Source: Lepidostoma basale
Taxonomy: Eukaryota; Arthropoda; Insecta; Trichoptera; Lepidostomatidae
Assembly (NCBI GenBank): GCA_022606425.2
Contig: JAHDVF020000240.1
Location: forward strand, 868,001-932,000
Length of the DNA stretch: 64,000 nucleotides
Reading direction: 5' to 3'
Under the pieces are notes generated by a model. It was not told the DNA's origin. It did not search any database and saw only the letters and a list, made by a program, of their open reading frames with translations. Every line of letters starts with the position of its first letter. Positions within the stretch are counted from its first letter, which is position 1. A program made the position numbers and the translations under genes. Below, in pieces: positions 31,555-43,522 of this stretch.

Positions 31555-31925
31555 AACAATACGCTAATGGCGATAGCCTTCACATTATGTTAATAAAGTA
31601 GTTCTGCTAAATGCTAAAAAATTAATCTCCATAGATGGCGTTAGTGTGTGGATTATATAGATTAATCTTAAAAAGATTAACATATGTAATCAAAATCTAC
31701 ACAGATGGAGTATTGAAACTGACATGTGAAGTTAAACGTATATATACAACCTCCAAAAATTTGTCTCACATGGTTATAAAGAAATAGGTGGAATGGGGAA
31801 TGTTGTAATTACATAAAGCGTGCGCTTAACCCAACCAATGACAGGTCATAAGTCCTGTAAACACCTTGATCAACCATATTCAGTTTCCAGTTTGCATCTT
31901 CGTCTCTATTGAGATACAATTAAAT
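31555..31925 (+). repeat. Dispersed repeat (cttaacccaaccaatgacag family), copy 3
   Basis: Longest copy: taatggcgatagccttcaca, ccatagatggcgttagtg, ggaatggggaatgttgtaat, cttaacccaaccaatgacag, ending ttcgtctctattgagataca. Inverted copy at 13870-14260. Confidence 0.75.
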
Positions 31926-31929
31926 TTCT

Positions 31930-32450
31930 ACTGTATTACTATTTGCGGTAATGACTGATGATGTCGTATATTTGAAACGCTTATAACCTTAGAGAAATAT
32001 CCTTCTTTTGTTTGCACATATTATCTTTGTGAATGATCTAAGTGTGATGGCATTAAGTGTATCTCAATTTACAACCACAGCTGCACAATTTTCCTGCCGA
32101 CTAATCGGATTTAATGTTTCCTCTCGAGTTCATGTAGTATTATTGCCACATATAAACACCACCAGCATACGAGTCATGACCAGTGCCTGCACCATATACC
32201 CCTCACTTATATATGCAAATTAATGTGATTGTAACTTGCAACTGCGGAGTAAATAATATTTACCCAACGATCAGTCTATCTGTGTTGATTTTCAATCGTA
32301 ATATAAACAGACATACAAATATTGACTAGTTTTGTGATTACACGAATAATCGCAATGTTGCCGATAAATATAATATGACTGATTCCGTTATTTCAGTTAT
32401 GAATTAATTATATATTTTTTTTAATACGAATGAAAACGTCCGTTTCTAAT
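31930..32450. other. Intron, nothing recognised
   Basis: Moderately AT-rich; a 71-codon frame at 32008-32223 has no recognisable motif and is probably chance. Confidence 0.4.
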
Positions 32451-32456
32451 CAAATT

Positions 32457-32620
32457 ATAAAAGGCGGCCGTATTCGAAGTCAGAAAAATCGACGAGCGTG
32501 CATGTTACGATGTATGAATCTGATGAAGCTATGTCAGGAGAGAGCAGTATGGCGATCCATCCTCTCTTCCTACCCCTCCGGGGGATAGGGTTAATAAGTT
32601 ATCATATTTTAAGGTAATGA
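32457..32620 (+). mobile_element. (GTTA)n LINE, 3' stub
   Basis: aaaggcggccgtattcgaag, tcagaaaaatcgacgagcgt, atgtcaggagagagcagtat, then a degenerate tail. Belongs to the 'aaaggcggcc' subfamily also seen at 24000 and 46020. Confidence 0.65.
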
Positions 32621-32624
32621 GTGT

Positions 32625-32865
32625 TTTGCTTTAATGAATACGAATGAAAGTATCTGTTTTCTAGAAGTTTTTCCATATTTTCAATGCGAATATTTGACAT
32701 CGTTTGAAATTGAGTTTTGATAGTTAAATAAGTCTTAGAAAGGCAAAATATATCATCCTTATATACTATAATAAAACTTCTTGAAAACAGACGTTTTCAT
32801 TCGTATTCATGATTTAATATGGAGTTTTACTTCATTGTACAAGAAACAACATATATGTTTCGCCT
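32625..32865. repeat. Hairpin repeat (gttttctagaagttttat family)
   Basis: Left arm aatgaatacgaatgaaagta tctgttttctagaagtttt; right arm ataaaacttcttgaaaacag acgttttcattcgtattcat; then atggagttttacttcattgt. The inner core is decayed. Confidence 0.6.
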
Positions 32866-32884
32866 CGCTAGTGATGGAATGAGA

Positions 32885-33025
32885 ATTGCAGGATGACCGC
32901 AACTACAGTGGAAGAACTAAAGTCTCGGCGTAACCTGGATACAGTCTGCACAAGACAGAGTGCCATGGAAGCGGATGAAAGAAGCCTTGGTCCAGGAGTG
33001 GACGGGAATAGGCTGAAGAATGAGA
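32885..33025 (+). mobile_element. (GAA)n-type LINE scrap
   Basis: Shares tacagtctgcacaagacaga gtgccatggaagcgg and gaggagtggac-like sequence with the 3' end of 18470-18852; no frame remains. Confidence 0.6.
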
Positions 33026-33213
33026 TTATATTATTTTATTAATTTTAGGGTAATAAATCGCAATTATTGTTTAGAAATACACAAAGAAACCATTAAATTA
33101 AGATAATTACATGTTACCACACATATAAATATTTAGTAGAAAAAGAACAGTAATGAATCTAAAATTAAATTCAAATTTGTAGCATCTGCCAAATAGTTGC
33201 AAAAATTAAAATG

Positions 33214-33668
33214 AACCAACTAACTAACTAACCATCACGCCGTCTCCTCGGAGGGGTGGGCAGAAAGAATGGAACGCCACACTTTTCTCTCACATATTTC
33301 TCTCGCTTCCTCAACATTCATACATCGTGTCATGCACGCGCGTCGATTTCTCTGACTCCTCACATGGCCGACATTCAATATTTGATTTATTTTATCGTGC
33401 CACGTTTTCCTCGGTCTTTCTCTGTTTCTGGTTCCATTTACATCGTTAACATATAATTTTTTTACCATTCTTTCTTCATTCATTCTTTCCATGTGTCCAA
33501 ACCATCTTAATGACCCTTTCCTTATTCTGTTCATAACACTTTCATTCGCACCACATTCACTTCTTATATTTACATTCGACATTCTATCATACACTGAGTA
33601 TCCACACATTCGTCTAAGAGATCTCATTTCTACTGCATTTATTCTACTTTCATCCTTCTTTTGCCAAA
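33214..33668 (-). mobile_element. (GTTA)n-tailed LINE, 3' end
   Basis: Near-intact frame on the minus strand: KFWQKKDESRINAVEMRSLR, GSLRWFGHMERMNEERMVKK, VWRSILSAHPSEETA-stop. Tail ccaactaactaactaacc. 5'-truncated. Confidence 0.85.
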
Positions 33669-33905
33669 ACTTGTAGCTGTCACATATCTGGTACATCGTA
33701 TGTTGTTTTGTTATTTTAATTGCGGACTGATAATTGATTCAACGCCTTTCACATAATTTTCAAAGTCATCGTTCATTACAGCTGGAGCCGTAAGATTATT
33801 ATGTTTGCACGATGAGTATAGAAATACAAGGCTGTTTAGATATGTGAAAAGGCTGTGTGTACCGCAGTGCGAAACGTCGGAAAATATTATGCGAATATCG
33901 CTTAA

Positions 33906-34451
33906 CCCTCCCTTCCCTATGATGGGTATCTTCTACACGTTGCTTCTAAAAACCATCAATATCTTTATAAATATAATAAATACAAGGTAAAGATTTTAGA
34001 TTTTCCTCCATAATATATTTACGCATTGATTTAAAAAATAATATTAATGATAATCAGAATTTATTGGGTACATCGGAGGTATTTTGTGAAAATCGAAAAC
34101 AAATTCGCGTATAAACAGCGATTTGAATGCGTCACACTATAATAGCATCTCACTCTTGCATATGTTCTAGCTCAATGTTCTCACTCTCGCCGTCTCGCCG
34201 CGCCGGCAGTTGCTATCGGGCTTGCAACCAGAGCGGACCTATGCCCGTTCCGTGAGCGTTGCCAGATATTTTTTTTTAATGTTTTTAGCAATTATATCTC
34301 AATAATTATAATTTTTTACTTCAATTATAATTATATAAGGGGATTAGCTATGAATGTTGCTATTTTTCCGATTTAAAATCGCTAATTTTTTAACGCGTAC
34401 TGACTACCCCACCGGAACGCATGTTTTTATTTTAGCACCGTAAGGGAAAGG
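33906..34451. mobile_element. piggyBac-type MITE (TTAA), copy 1
   Basis: Flanked by TTAA at 33902-33905 and 34452-34455. Ends CCCTCCCTTCCC and, inverse, CCTTTCCCTTAC form a short imperfect terminal inverted repeat. 546 bp, non-coding, with an internal GC-rich segment (gccgtctcgccgcgccggca). TTAA duplication with C-rich ends is the piggyBac hallmark. An inverted second copy is at 56459-57016. Confidence 0.75.
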
Positions 34452-34984
34452 TTAAAAGAAAATGTATTTACCATCGCGCTTCTGCTACGGAGTCCATTGT
34501 GCGGCTTGCACCCGCTGCGGGGTCACTTGGGGCTAGCTGGGTAGACTCGATAACAATAGCACCGGCGAAACGAAATAACAAGACGACGGGCGCTTTGTCA
34601 ACCACTTTAGTTCGCGAACTCAATCATCGCATGTCTGGGAGGGAGTGTGAAACAACCTAGCCCTCGCCGCACTCGCTCACCGACTGACACATCGCGGCGA
34701 AACAATATCAACTTTGGACGCAGGCCACTGCACTGGATAAAAAAAATCACACTATTTCAAATACAGATAAGCGTAGCAGCTATTATAAATATTATGTGAA
34801 CGCTGCGGCTCTGATTTTGTATTTCGATAAATTGTTCGTTTTTCGTTGATACACCAACCGGGGTATTAATTAAACTGTTCGGTAGTGTATTTTTTTTTAC
34901 TTTTCGAAATTAAAAAAATTCAATGCCAAATCATATAATCCTAAAATACAATACATTTTTACTGTTAAATTTTATATAATATCA

Positions 34985-35115
34985 CAATTTATTTTTATTC
35001 ACTGAGAGTTTAGCGACAGCTGTTTCGCCAACCGATGATGATGCCAACATCGGTTGGCGAAACAGCTGTCGCGACACTCAGTGAATAAAAATAAATTGTG
35101 ATATTATAACAGTCA
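34985..35115. repeat. Palindrome with GCCAAC-family hammerhead-like half motifs in both arms
   Basis: Left arm (minus) and right arm (plus) both read gttggcgaaacagctgtcgc, then a paired flank (actcagtgaataaaaataaa / inverse). The centre is ccgatgatgatgccaacatc. In the right arm the core reads AUGAUGA (C3 lost), extra U, GCCAAC-AUCG-GUUGGC, GAAAC, AGCU, GUC, GCG. Confidence 0.7.
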
Positions 35116-35579
35116 TATAAATTTTAACAGTAATAATGTCGAAGTATCATAGTGTTTCGGCCACAACAATGAATACATTTTTACTTAGGAACAACTACAA
35201 AAAAAAAAAACATATTAAGCGATTTAGAATGAAAAAAAAAAAGTTTTTTGATAAATAGTCTTATTAATTATTTTTCTTTTCACTTAAAATTATCGAACTT
35301 TATATTAATTGTTATAAATTACACGTAAATCGCAACATTAAAAGGTTGACAATAAACATGATAGTGATGACGTCACGGAATATTTAAAATGTGAATTACT
35401 CCGTCGGTATAGTAGTTACATTGTCAGAAACTTCGAACATCTGTGACAAATGGTTCGGTATACGGAAAAAAATGAGTAATAAATTATTTGTAGGCGCAAT
35501 AGTACTAGTAATGTCATACCACCGGACAGGTTAATACAGATAGTCTTGTGGATATTTATTCGGTTTATGAACAGTCCAC

Positions 35580-35720
35580 ATAGCAACGGTTAACGAGATA
35601 CTGATGGCCCGCTGTTGAGTTTTCATTTGCCGGCGCTAGCGGGCGTGAGGCGGGCGGGGCGCCGCGACGCGTCAACAGTCAGCTGGAGACGTCTCACAGG
35701 AAAACTATGACTCTGATATG
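35580..35720. promoter_or_regulatory. CpG-rich island, possible internal promoter
   Basis: tttgccggcgctagcgggcg, gaggcgggcggggcgccgcg, acgcgtcaacagtcagctgg: the most CpG-dense non-exonic stretch apart from 5095-5260. It lies in the 24-kb intron. It may be an alternative promoter or an enhancer; no TATA or splice donor is convincing. Confidence 0.3.
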
Positions 35721-35814
35721 TACCGCTAAATATAAAAATAAAATTTAATTTACGTAAATAAATGTAGAGGCCGGCGCATAATCAACGTGTCATTAAAACG
35801 TATTGTGGAAAAGA

Positions 35815-36000
35815 TAAATACTTGGACTTGGATCTTCTGGCTTACAGAGGTTCAGCTCTAATGGCTATTCCTCTTACGTCTGTAGGAAACATTGTTGGAA
35901 TGTGATTTGGTAGTTGTTTTATGATGGGGCTAAATGTATGGCCCGGAGTGTCCCTCCGAAAGATGGCGAGGGGGGATTTAGGGTTTATGATAAAGTCTTA
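35815..36000 (+). repeat. Dispersed repeat related to the hAT MITE interior, copy 1
   Basis: cttggatcttctggcttaca, gaggttcagctctaatggct, attcctcttacgtctg: same as 43310-43500 and 46415-46560, and as the complement of 21740-21870. Confidence 0.6.
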
Positions 36001-36104
36001 CATTATTGTCAAGGAATGGAAGACCAGTTAGGGTTGGGATTGTATTTATAAAAAAAATGTCTGTTCCCGAGGGGTTCTTGAATCGAACTATATGGAACTA
36101 GTAA

Positions 36105-36657
36105 AAAAAAGATGAAAGTAGAATAAATGCAGTAGAAATGAGATCTCTTAGACGAATGTGTGGAAAATCTGTGTATAAATCAAATCAATCAAATCAGTTT
36201 ATTTCATCAATAGACATAACAGAATTACAGTTTAAGGCATCTATTGAGAACAGGTAAAATAATATATTGTATATAGTATATTACCAGAATCGCATGAGAG
36301 ATGGTTCAACATTTAGAGGGAATGATAGAGTGTTGAATGAAAATATAAGAAGTAAATGCAGAGCGAATAACAGCGTTATAAACAAAATAATGAAAGGAAC
36401 ATTAAGATGGTTTGGACACATGACACATTTAACGATGTAAATGGAACTAAAAATAGAGGTAGACCGAGGAAAACGTGGCACGATCAAATAAATCAAATAT
36501 TGAATGTCGGTCACGTGCGGAATCGGAGAAATTTTACGTGCGTGCATGACACGATGAATTCATGTTGAGGAAGCGAAAGAAGTATGTCAGGAATGAAAAG
36601 TGGGGCAGTCCATTATTTCTGCCTTTCCCTTCGGAGAGACGGCGTGATGGTTAGTTA
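36105..36657 (+). mobile_element. (GTTA)n LINE 3' end, interrupted by a Jockey/CR1-like tail
   Basis: The LINE reads gatgaaagtagaataaatgc agtagaaatgag ... to 36178, is interrupted at 36179-36322, then resumes gaatgatagagtgttgaatg ... to gatggttagttag. Broken frame. Confidence 0.8.
36179..36322 (-). mobile_element. Jockey/CR1-like LINE 3' UTR, nested
   Basis: atcaaatcaatcaaatcagt ttatttcatcaatagacata is the inverse of the 3' end at 12990-13072. It is inserted in the (GTTA)n LINE, so it is younger than that copy. Confidence 0.75.
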
Positions 36658-37048
36658 GATATTATTGTGTCTACACGATAAATTAATAACAAACAATACG
36701 CACATGTCATATTGTCTATTTGCACTGCTCGCACCTAACTGTAACTACAATACAATACATGAAATATGATTATGCATAAAATATATGCAAAATATTTTAC
36801 GATGAATTATATTATGAGTTACTAGGTACCACAGGAGAATACAAATATATTGTTTATTATCGTGAACATTAGTTCAGTGACTCATTTAAAATTGGACGCA
36901 TAAATGAATAACATTTAAATGTTATAACTATCACGTAGATCAATTATAAAATGAAAATATTGTATTTTAATGAATCATATTCATATTTTTTGAATTTATA
37001 ATACTTGTAATAATAGGTTATACAGGAGATATACTGCTTGTATCCTTA

Positions 37049-37317
37049 AAACCGTGCCACACTGTTTTGAACAAGCTCTCCACCGGCGGTTTAAAACTTA
37101 GTAGACACTTGTTTGAAACCAAAATTCGTTTGACCTTCAACAAACTTTGTGGACGGACGCGCATAGGATGCGTGTGGATCCACCGTTTAAACACGCATTC
37201 CACTTGTGGAGAGCTTGTTTTAAACCAAGTGTGGACGCTACACCAACCGTGGGCTCCACAGCTCTCCACCAAGGTCACCCCTGTGGAGAGCTTGTTTCAA
37301 ACAGTGTGTCACGGCCT
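37049..37317. mobile_element. TTA-flanked MITE (ccgtgccacactg ends), copy 1
   Basis: Ends aaaccgtgccacactgtttt / inverse cagtgtgtcacggcct, flanked by TTA at 37046-37048 and 37318-37320. The subterminal motif gagagcttgttt recurs in both orientations. 269 bp. TTA duplications suggest PIF/Harbinger mobilisation. Confidence 0.8.
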
Positions 37318-37404
37318 TTATTGTATATTATGTTAGATCCTGGGTACTACTTGAGTCATTTATCGTTTCTCGAACAATAATGTAAAACCTCATACAATGT
37401 AAAA

Positions 37405-37675
37405 CAACAACAACAAACCATCACGCCGTTTCTCCAGAGGTGTAGGCAGAGAGAATGGACCGCCACACTACTCGATCCTTTCACGCCTCTCTAGCTTTCT
37501 CCACATTCAAACAGCGAGTCATACACGCACGTCGATTCTTCCGACTTCTAACATGATTTGAATTGAAAATTTGATTAATTTGATCGTGCCCTGGGTTTTC
37601 TCGATTAAGTTTTCCTCAGTCTTCCACGATTTCGTATTCCATTCGGATCGTTAACGTATATTTTCTAAACCCTTA
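37405..37675 (-). mobile_element. (GTTA)n-type LINE subfamily, 3' end with (GTT)n tail
   Basis: aacaacaacaaaccatcacg ccgtttctccag ... cacgcacgtcgattcttccg. The tail unit is (GTT)n here instead of (GTTA)n; the same at 53335-53460. Confidence 0.65.
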
Positions 37676-37817
37676 CTCAAAAGATGAGTTTATTTACTCA
37701 AAAGACATTACAAACAGCATAAATGTTTAAGGCCCTTCTGTCTTTATCCATGCGCTTGAACATTCAGATAAACCATTTAAAAATAATTAAATATATTATA
37801 TGTGACCGTTGTTTTGT

Positions 37818-38007
37818 AATCAAATAAATCAAATATTGAATGTTGGCAACGTGAGAAGTCAGAGAAATCGACTTGCGCGCATGACACGATGTATGAATGT
37901 TAAGGAAGCGAGAGAAATATGTCAGGAAAGAAAAGTGTGGTAGTCCATTCTTTTTGTCTACCTCTTCGGGAAGACGGCGTGATGGTTAGTTAGTTAGTTA
38001 GTTATTA
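37818..38007 (+). mobile_element. (GTTA)n LINE, 3' stub
   Basis: aatcaaataaatcaaatatt gaatgttggcaacgtgagaa ... gatggttagttagttagtta. Confidence 0.75.
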
Positions 38008-38363
38008 AATGGTTTTCCTAATTAGGTAAAGATTCAATCCCAATTATTACACAATGGGTGTAGGTATGTTTTTTATATTGAGAGCTCAGCTTATGTAAAA
38101 CCACGTACTACCACCAATATCTATAAATCTTAAACTTTTACATATTTGCAGAAAACTGTTGAGCAGCAAATATGTTTCTAGATTTTTAAGAGAAATCAAA
38201 TACACGTATGTACTGTTTTTTTGTATTTAATTTGGCATGCATTCAATAAACTTGACCGAAGATCCGTTTCAATTGTTGACCACTCTGTTTTCCCGCGTAT
38301 ATCATGGCCCCCCGTGCAAATGTTAGAACTACAACTGGACCACACATAAATAATGCTACGTAA

Positions 38364-39239
38364 GGCTACCGCCACACCGAAGTGTTTCGGTTGTAACTCG
38401 CTTACTGTCTGTTCGAAAATGAAACAGAAAATGATTTAACAGCGTTGTCAAATTATTTTATTTAAAAAATCACACTATTGTTTAAGCTTTTATATTTACT
38501 TTCATTTATGCATTAATCAATTAAAGTAAAGGTCACTTATAAATTTTGAACTTAATGAATTAATTAATAATTAAATAAATCGATGTTTTTAACTACTTCC
38601 ACTTTTGTTTTTATTTCGACAGCGACCGGTTTTACCTAGCTCGCTTGCATCGACAGACTGGTCTGTGAATTATTGTTTTTATTTGAAATTTCACGGTAGT
38701 AAAAGTTCATTAAAAATAATGAATTTTTTTCTGGTAAAATATTTTTAAAATCTTAAAATCTTCCATCCAGAAGATGGAAGCAAGCTGCCAAAAACGGTCG
38801 GAGACTCTAATATTAGTGGATTTAAACTAAATATAAATGTAAAAAATATTTTATTTAATTTTTTTTATAATAATTATTTAATGGTTATTGAAATTTGTAT
38901 TATTTTACATTGAGTAAAATTTGCTAACGTTTGAAATTTTGGTTTTTTTATTTGTATATGCCCAAGTAATTGGTAAATTTTACTAAACGTGAAATAAAAA
39001 ATATTCGTTTTTAAAAAAGTCAGTTTATAATTTTTTAACGATTAATTTTGTGATCACAAATCATTAAAGCCCTTTACTTTAATTGATTAATTCATAAATT
39101 AAAGTAAATATAAAAGCCTTATCAATAGTGTGACATTTTCAAATAAAATAATTTGACAACGCTGTTAAATCAGTCTCTGTCATTTTCGGACAGACAGCAA
39201 GCGAGTCACCAACCGAAACACTTGGGTGTGGTCGTAGCC
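38364..39239. mobile_element. Long-TIR DNA element with TAA duplication
   Basis: Arms of about 220 bp: ggctaccgccacaccgaagt gtttcggtt on the left, inverse (aaccgaaacacttgggtgtg gtcgtagcc) on the right, both continuing through tttaacagcgttgtcaaat / inverse. Flanked by TAA at 38361-38363 and 39240-39242. 876 bp, no coding frame. The interior (38590-38860) has another inverted pair with accggttttacctagctcgc. A second copy's arms are at 56400-56455 and 57021-57095. Confidence 0.75.
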
Positions 39240-39799
39240 TAAGAGTTTAAAAATAAACACGACAGCCTGAGATAAATATAAAATCTCTTGAGGTAGACCA
39301 CTCTGATAATATTTCGTTGATTTTTTTCTATCGTCATCTTCCTGGCTTAAGTAAGATGGAGTTTAGTTATATTTTAAATACAATACCTTGGTTACGAGTC
39401 AGACATAATTTGTCTCTTTGCTGGTACAAAAAATGTCTCCGGAAATCGTTTCCTTATTGCTACAAATGTATTGGTTGACTTCATACGAATACGTAAGCTT
39501 ACAATTCATAAATCGAACAAAGTATTCTTAAAGCATTATTTGAAATTATTATTTATCCGGTTTATTTTTAAATTCGTACACTGGGAGAAGAGTTAAGGCA
39601 TTAATCGATTGTTTACAGATAGTTTAATAATTTAAGTACTAGTTGCAACCAATGAAATATTCACGGAAGTAAACTTTTTCTACCCTTTAAAAACTTAGTT
39701 CATTGCACAATCGTAATCAGTAATATGTTTTAACTTTTGATGTAAATCATTTTTTTATACACTTAAAATTTTTCATAATTAATATCACCACATTGTTTT

Positions 39800-40025
39800 T
39801 CTTTTGTTTTCTACACTACCGTGATACAACAATCATAAGAACAATATTCAAAATAATCCAGAAACATTCTCGGGCACGCGCATCATGTGCATTTCGAATT
39901 ATTTTCGGAAGGAATCTAAGGATACCTTTCTCGCTTTCTTGTATTCAAAATATTCTCGTACTATTTCTTGACGTCATTCGTGGTTTTGCCTATTTATATT
40001 ATGATATAGAATTTCTTGTCATCTT
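39800..40025 (+). repeat. Dispersed repeat pair, copy 1
   Basis: aataatccagaaacattctc, catttcgaattattttcgga, tctcgctttcttgtattcaa aatattctcgtac: matches 51625-51850 over about 220 bp in the same orientation, but with many differences. Class unknown. Confidence 0.6.
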
Positions 40026-40039
40026 TATTATTTTATGTA

Positions 40040-40130
40040 TTTCTTCTTCTTTTTATAGTGCGGTGTCAGGTCCCCCTGATGTTGGCGATCACGGTAGTAA
40101 ATGCTTTCTAGCCACAGTGATTTACTAGGA
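40040..40130 (-). mobile_element. (GAA)n-tailed LINE scrap
   Basis: atttcttcttctttttatag, tgtcaggtccccctgatgtt ggcgatcac: short 3' end of the type at 15140-15425. Confidence 0.6.
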
Positions 40131-40139
40131 AGTGTTACT

Positions 40140-41245
40140 GGAGTGGTTTCCGTCTTAATTTTAATAAATTTTGTTTATAAAATTAATAATTTTATTTAAT
40201 ATATTTATTTATTTAAAATGTCTAACTACAAAGTGAGTGCTCCATATTAATTTTTTTTTGGTTAGTAAAAATAGTATTGTATTTAAAATTGGAAAAACAC
40301 GGGTCGGCAAAAAAAAAATCCGAAAATGACCTCAGTTTTTTCCCACCACCCACCGTTTTTGGGGGATGGCCCCCCACATATTTTTTATCAGTTTCCCATA
40401 ATTTTGAGCGATGAAAAGGGTTATTTTCGCCTTTACATTTCTTCTGAGGGGCTAGAAAGTTCTAAATCATGAACATCTGTACCAAGGAGGTAGATTTGGG
40501 ATCCCTTAAATTGTAAAAAAATCATTAATTATTTTTTGATCGATTTTTTCAGTTTTTTTTCTAAATTTTTCACTTATTTTCTACTTATTCTCTTCCGCTT
40601 TTTTTCTGACCAGTGTAATTATAATAAAATTTGTTTGTATATCCGTTTACTTCCGAAATTAATGGTAACGCAACCTAGATTTCCAAGAACAATATTGTCT
40701 CTGAAAGCTTTTAATAGTTTTCCAATAATTTCACAGCGTTTTCACATCAAGAGACGGGCAGAACATTCGGAGTTCGAATGCTTTATTTTGAAATTAGGTT
40801 TTCGTTAGTTCCGAAATGAAATAATATATGCAATAAAAATACTAATTAAAGGAACGTATAAGAATTTATCGACCTGTTTGAACGATAAACACCAATTTCT
40901 GATTAATGCTAAATTCGATAATCTCATAGTTTTAAAACGAATAGTAAAGATGTGTTTTCAGCAACGCTGATACGAACAGTTGTTTTTAAATCAATCAAAT
41001 GTATTATTATCATAGTTAATTTTTTATTCATGTTATTAAACTTAAAAAAAAGCATTTTATGACTTTTGAACCAAATGTTTATGCTTGTTTTTAATAACTC
41101 CGTTCTCTGTAATATTTTGGCAATAAAACGTTTATTGTCCATTAACATTAATCGCGATCTTTGAAATAGGATTATTTTCGTTCCTATTCAGACTTTTGTT
41201 CTAAAAAACAGGATTATGGCTATTCAATGAGTTTCTTTGTTTATA
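40140..41245. other. AT-rich intron, nothing recognised
   Basis: Includes homopolymer-rich stretches; no coding potential or partner found. Confidence 0.4.
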
Positions 41246-41251
41246 TCAAAA

Positions 41252-41671
41252 GGTACAGAATAAATGCAGTAGAAATGAGATCTCTTAGACCAATTTGTGA
41301 ATACTCTGTGTATGATAGAGTGTCGAATGAAAATATAAGAAGTGAATGCGGTGCTAATGATGGTGTTATGAACAAAATAATGAAAGGATCATTAAGATGG
41401 TTTAGACACATGGAAAGAATGTAAAAAAAAAAATGTTAACGATGTAAATGGAACCAGAAATTGAGGAAGACCGAGGAAAACGTGGCACGATCAAATAAAT
41501 CAAGTATTGAATGTCGGCCATGTGAGGAGTCAGAGAAATCGACGCGCGTGACACGATGTATGAATGACACGATGTATGAATGTTGAGGAAGTGAGAGAAA
41601 TATGTCAGAAAAGAAAAGTGTGGCATTCCATTCTTTCTGCCTACCCCTTCGGAGAGACGGCGTGATGGTTA
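41252..41671 (+). mobile_element. (GTTA)n LINE, 3' end
   Basis: YRINAVEMRSLRPICEYSVY, NEN.IRSECGANDGVMNKIM, then frameshifted; ends gatggttagttagtt. A short duplication cacgatgtatgaatg occurs twice at 41556-41585. Confidence 0.8.
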
Positions 41672-42429
41672 GTTAGTTAGTTTTTTTTTAAGTTTTAAAA
41701 TAGTAATTTACGTAAACTAATACAACCGTTTATTTATTTTATTATGTGATTTATTAACAAACTAACCTTGGTTCACTTAAATTATGATTTTGTTTTAAAT
41801 TCAATATTCGACATCATTTTGGGTTGTGGATTCACATTTGAATAACTTTTGAATAAAATTGTGTTTTCACAACTTTTTTGCATGTTGCACATGTTTAAGA
41901 GTGTGCACGTTTTTCTTTAGTGTAAATAAATTAATACCAAAGAAAGACGGGTACAGTCCGAAACATGTGTGAAAATAGAATGTTATATATTTTTCTTTAA
42001 TAATTATTTTCGATATTACATTTGGAAACGCATTGAATAAATATATAACACGTTTTTGTTTCGTAAATTAAAAAATATTCATAAATTTATTGTTATGTTC
42101 AATAGGTTTCTAGTTATGATACCGCAAGATAAATTATTACGCAAGTAACGTGAAATTCAACGTAAAAACGAGCTTACAGACTTTGCGGTTTTAAAAGAAG
42201 CCAAACAATGCCAACAAATCGCATTATGGATTCCTACACACGCGTGTAAATTTGTACAAATGTTCGCTTTTCATTCGCGATAAATGTGCCCGTTTATTTT
42301 GGATATGAATGGGACGGGAGAAAGAGCGATTGAGAGTGAATGGGATAAAAAATATCGTAGTTGCGTGGTTTGTCGTGTTAGAGTTGGAGAAGTTGGAATA
42401 ATCGGGACGCATGCACTGTGAAGGATTCC

Positions 42430-42955
42430 AGAATGTGTGCTATTCATTAAAGAAAGTGCTGGTGTGTCATCTATACCGACTGAAATTCCGACTGAATTCT
42501 TGCTAGGTATGCTAAGCTACCAATCATTGGGGAGAAGGAGGAATATTCACTTGGGAGTTCACTTCTTTCAGTTGATTGGTGGTAACTCGGATGTCCTTAG
42601 TGATGTAGGTCTATTTGTCCCTGATAATTTCATTCGTCAAAGACAGCTCAGGTCGTTTTATTTGCCACGCTGCAGAACTGACCTGCCAATGGTTATGCCT
42701 GTGGGTAGAGCCATCTCATTTCTTAATCGGATCACCTCGTAGGTCGACATATTTCTTGATAGTGTGAGTTGCCTCAGGGATGCAATATCAATTTTGTGAT
42801 GTTATCTCTGCTCCGTAGTATTTATGTTTTTTTTTAAATGTTATTTTGAAAAATAATTAATATTGTGTAATTGTGGGGTTGCAGACGACTTGGATTGAAG
42901 CATCTGTTATGTTTGTGATCTTTGTATAAATAAATTAAATTAAATGAAATACCCA
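42430..42955 (+). mobile_element. Jockey/CR1-like LINE, divergent 3' end
   Basis: The frame at 42437-42742 codes EFLLGMLSYQSLGRRRNIHL, VHFFQLIGGNSDV, DNFIRQRQLRSFYLPRCRTD: the same C-terminal domain as 12564-12929 but a different subfamily. It ends near gtataaataaattaaattaa. Confidence 0.75.
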
Positions 42956-43184
42956 CATGAATGGGACGGATGAAAGAGCGAATTGAGATTGAATGAGATG
43001 AAATAATTAGATGGTTTGCCGCTTTGAAGACGGAGACGTTGAAATAATCGGCATGCCTGCACTATGAAGGATTCCAGAGAAGTGTGGTATTATTATCTTA
43101 GCCTACTTTCGGCGCTAATAAACCGAAACCCACCAGCTAAAGAAAAGTCACTTCTATAGAAAATTACTCGAAAATACACCGTGA

Positions 43185-43283
43185 AACCACTCCAGTAACA
43201 CTTGCCAGGAAATCACTGTTGCGAGAAAGCATCCGCTACAGAGATCGCCAACGTCGGAGACCTGACACGGCTCTATAAAAAGC
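43185..43283 (+). mobile_element. (GAA)n-type LINE scrap
   Basis: actccagtaacacttgccag, gagatcgccaacgtcggaga cctgac: shares its end with 20030-20313. Confidence 0.55.
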
Positions 43284-43304
43284 ATAAACATTATTATATA
43301 GGAC

Positions 43305-43500
43305 TTGGATCTTCTGGCTTACAGAGGTTCAGCTCATGTGGCTATTCCTCTTACGTCTGATGGGAACATTGTTGGAAGGTGATTTGGTGGGTTGTTGGTT
43401 CATGCGGGGGCATGATTTGTGTGGTGAAGGAAGCTGGAGGTGTTTGGGTCGTAATTTGAGAGGTCTTTTATTGTGGGGTTAGGATGTGAAGGGAGTCCTT
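43305..43500 (+). repeat. Dispersed repeat related to the hAT MITE interior, copy 2
   Basis: gacttggatcttctggctta, tcttacgtctgatgggaaca ttgttggaaggtgatttggt: nearly the complement of the middle of 21654-21911, with no MITE ends. Confidence 0.6.
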
Positions 43501-43522
43501 TATAAAACGAGTCCTTTATAAG

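Noticed and set aside
38364..39239. Hammerhead motif at the accggtcg inverted pair (also 62480-62600, 17070-17100)
   Set aside because: The repeats contain CCGGTCG and a cugucgaug-like string, but no CUGANGA with GAAA at the right spacing; counted as ordinary inverted repeats.
41945..41985. Hammerhead motif near gtccgaaacatgtgtg
   Set aside because: Only the 3' half (stem II 3' strand, GAAAC, AUGU) remains; the CUGANGA string is lost. The same holds for acatgtttcgggtg near 8425.
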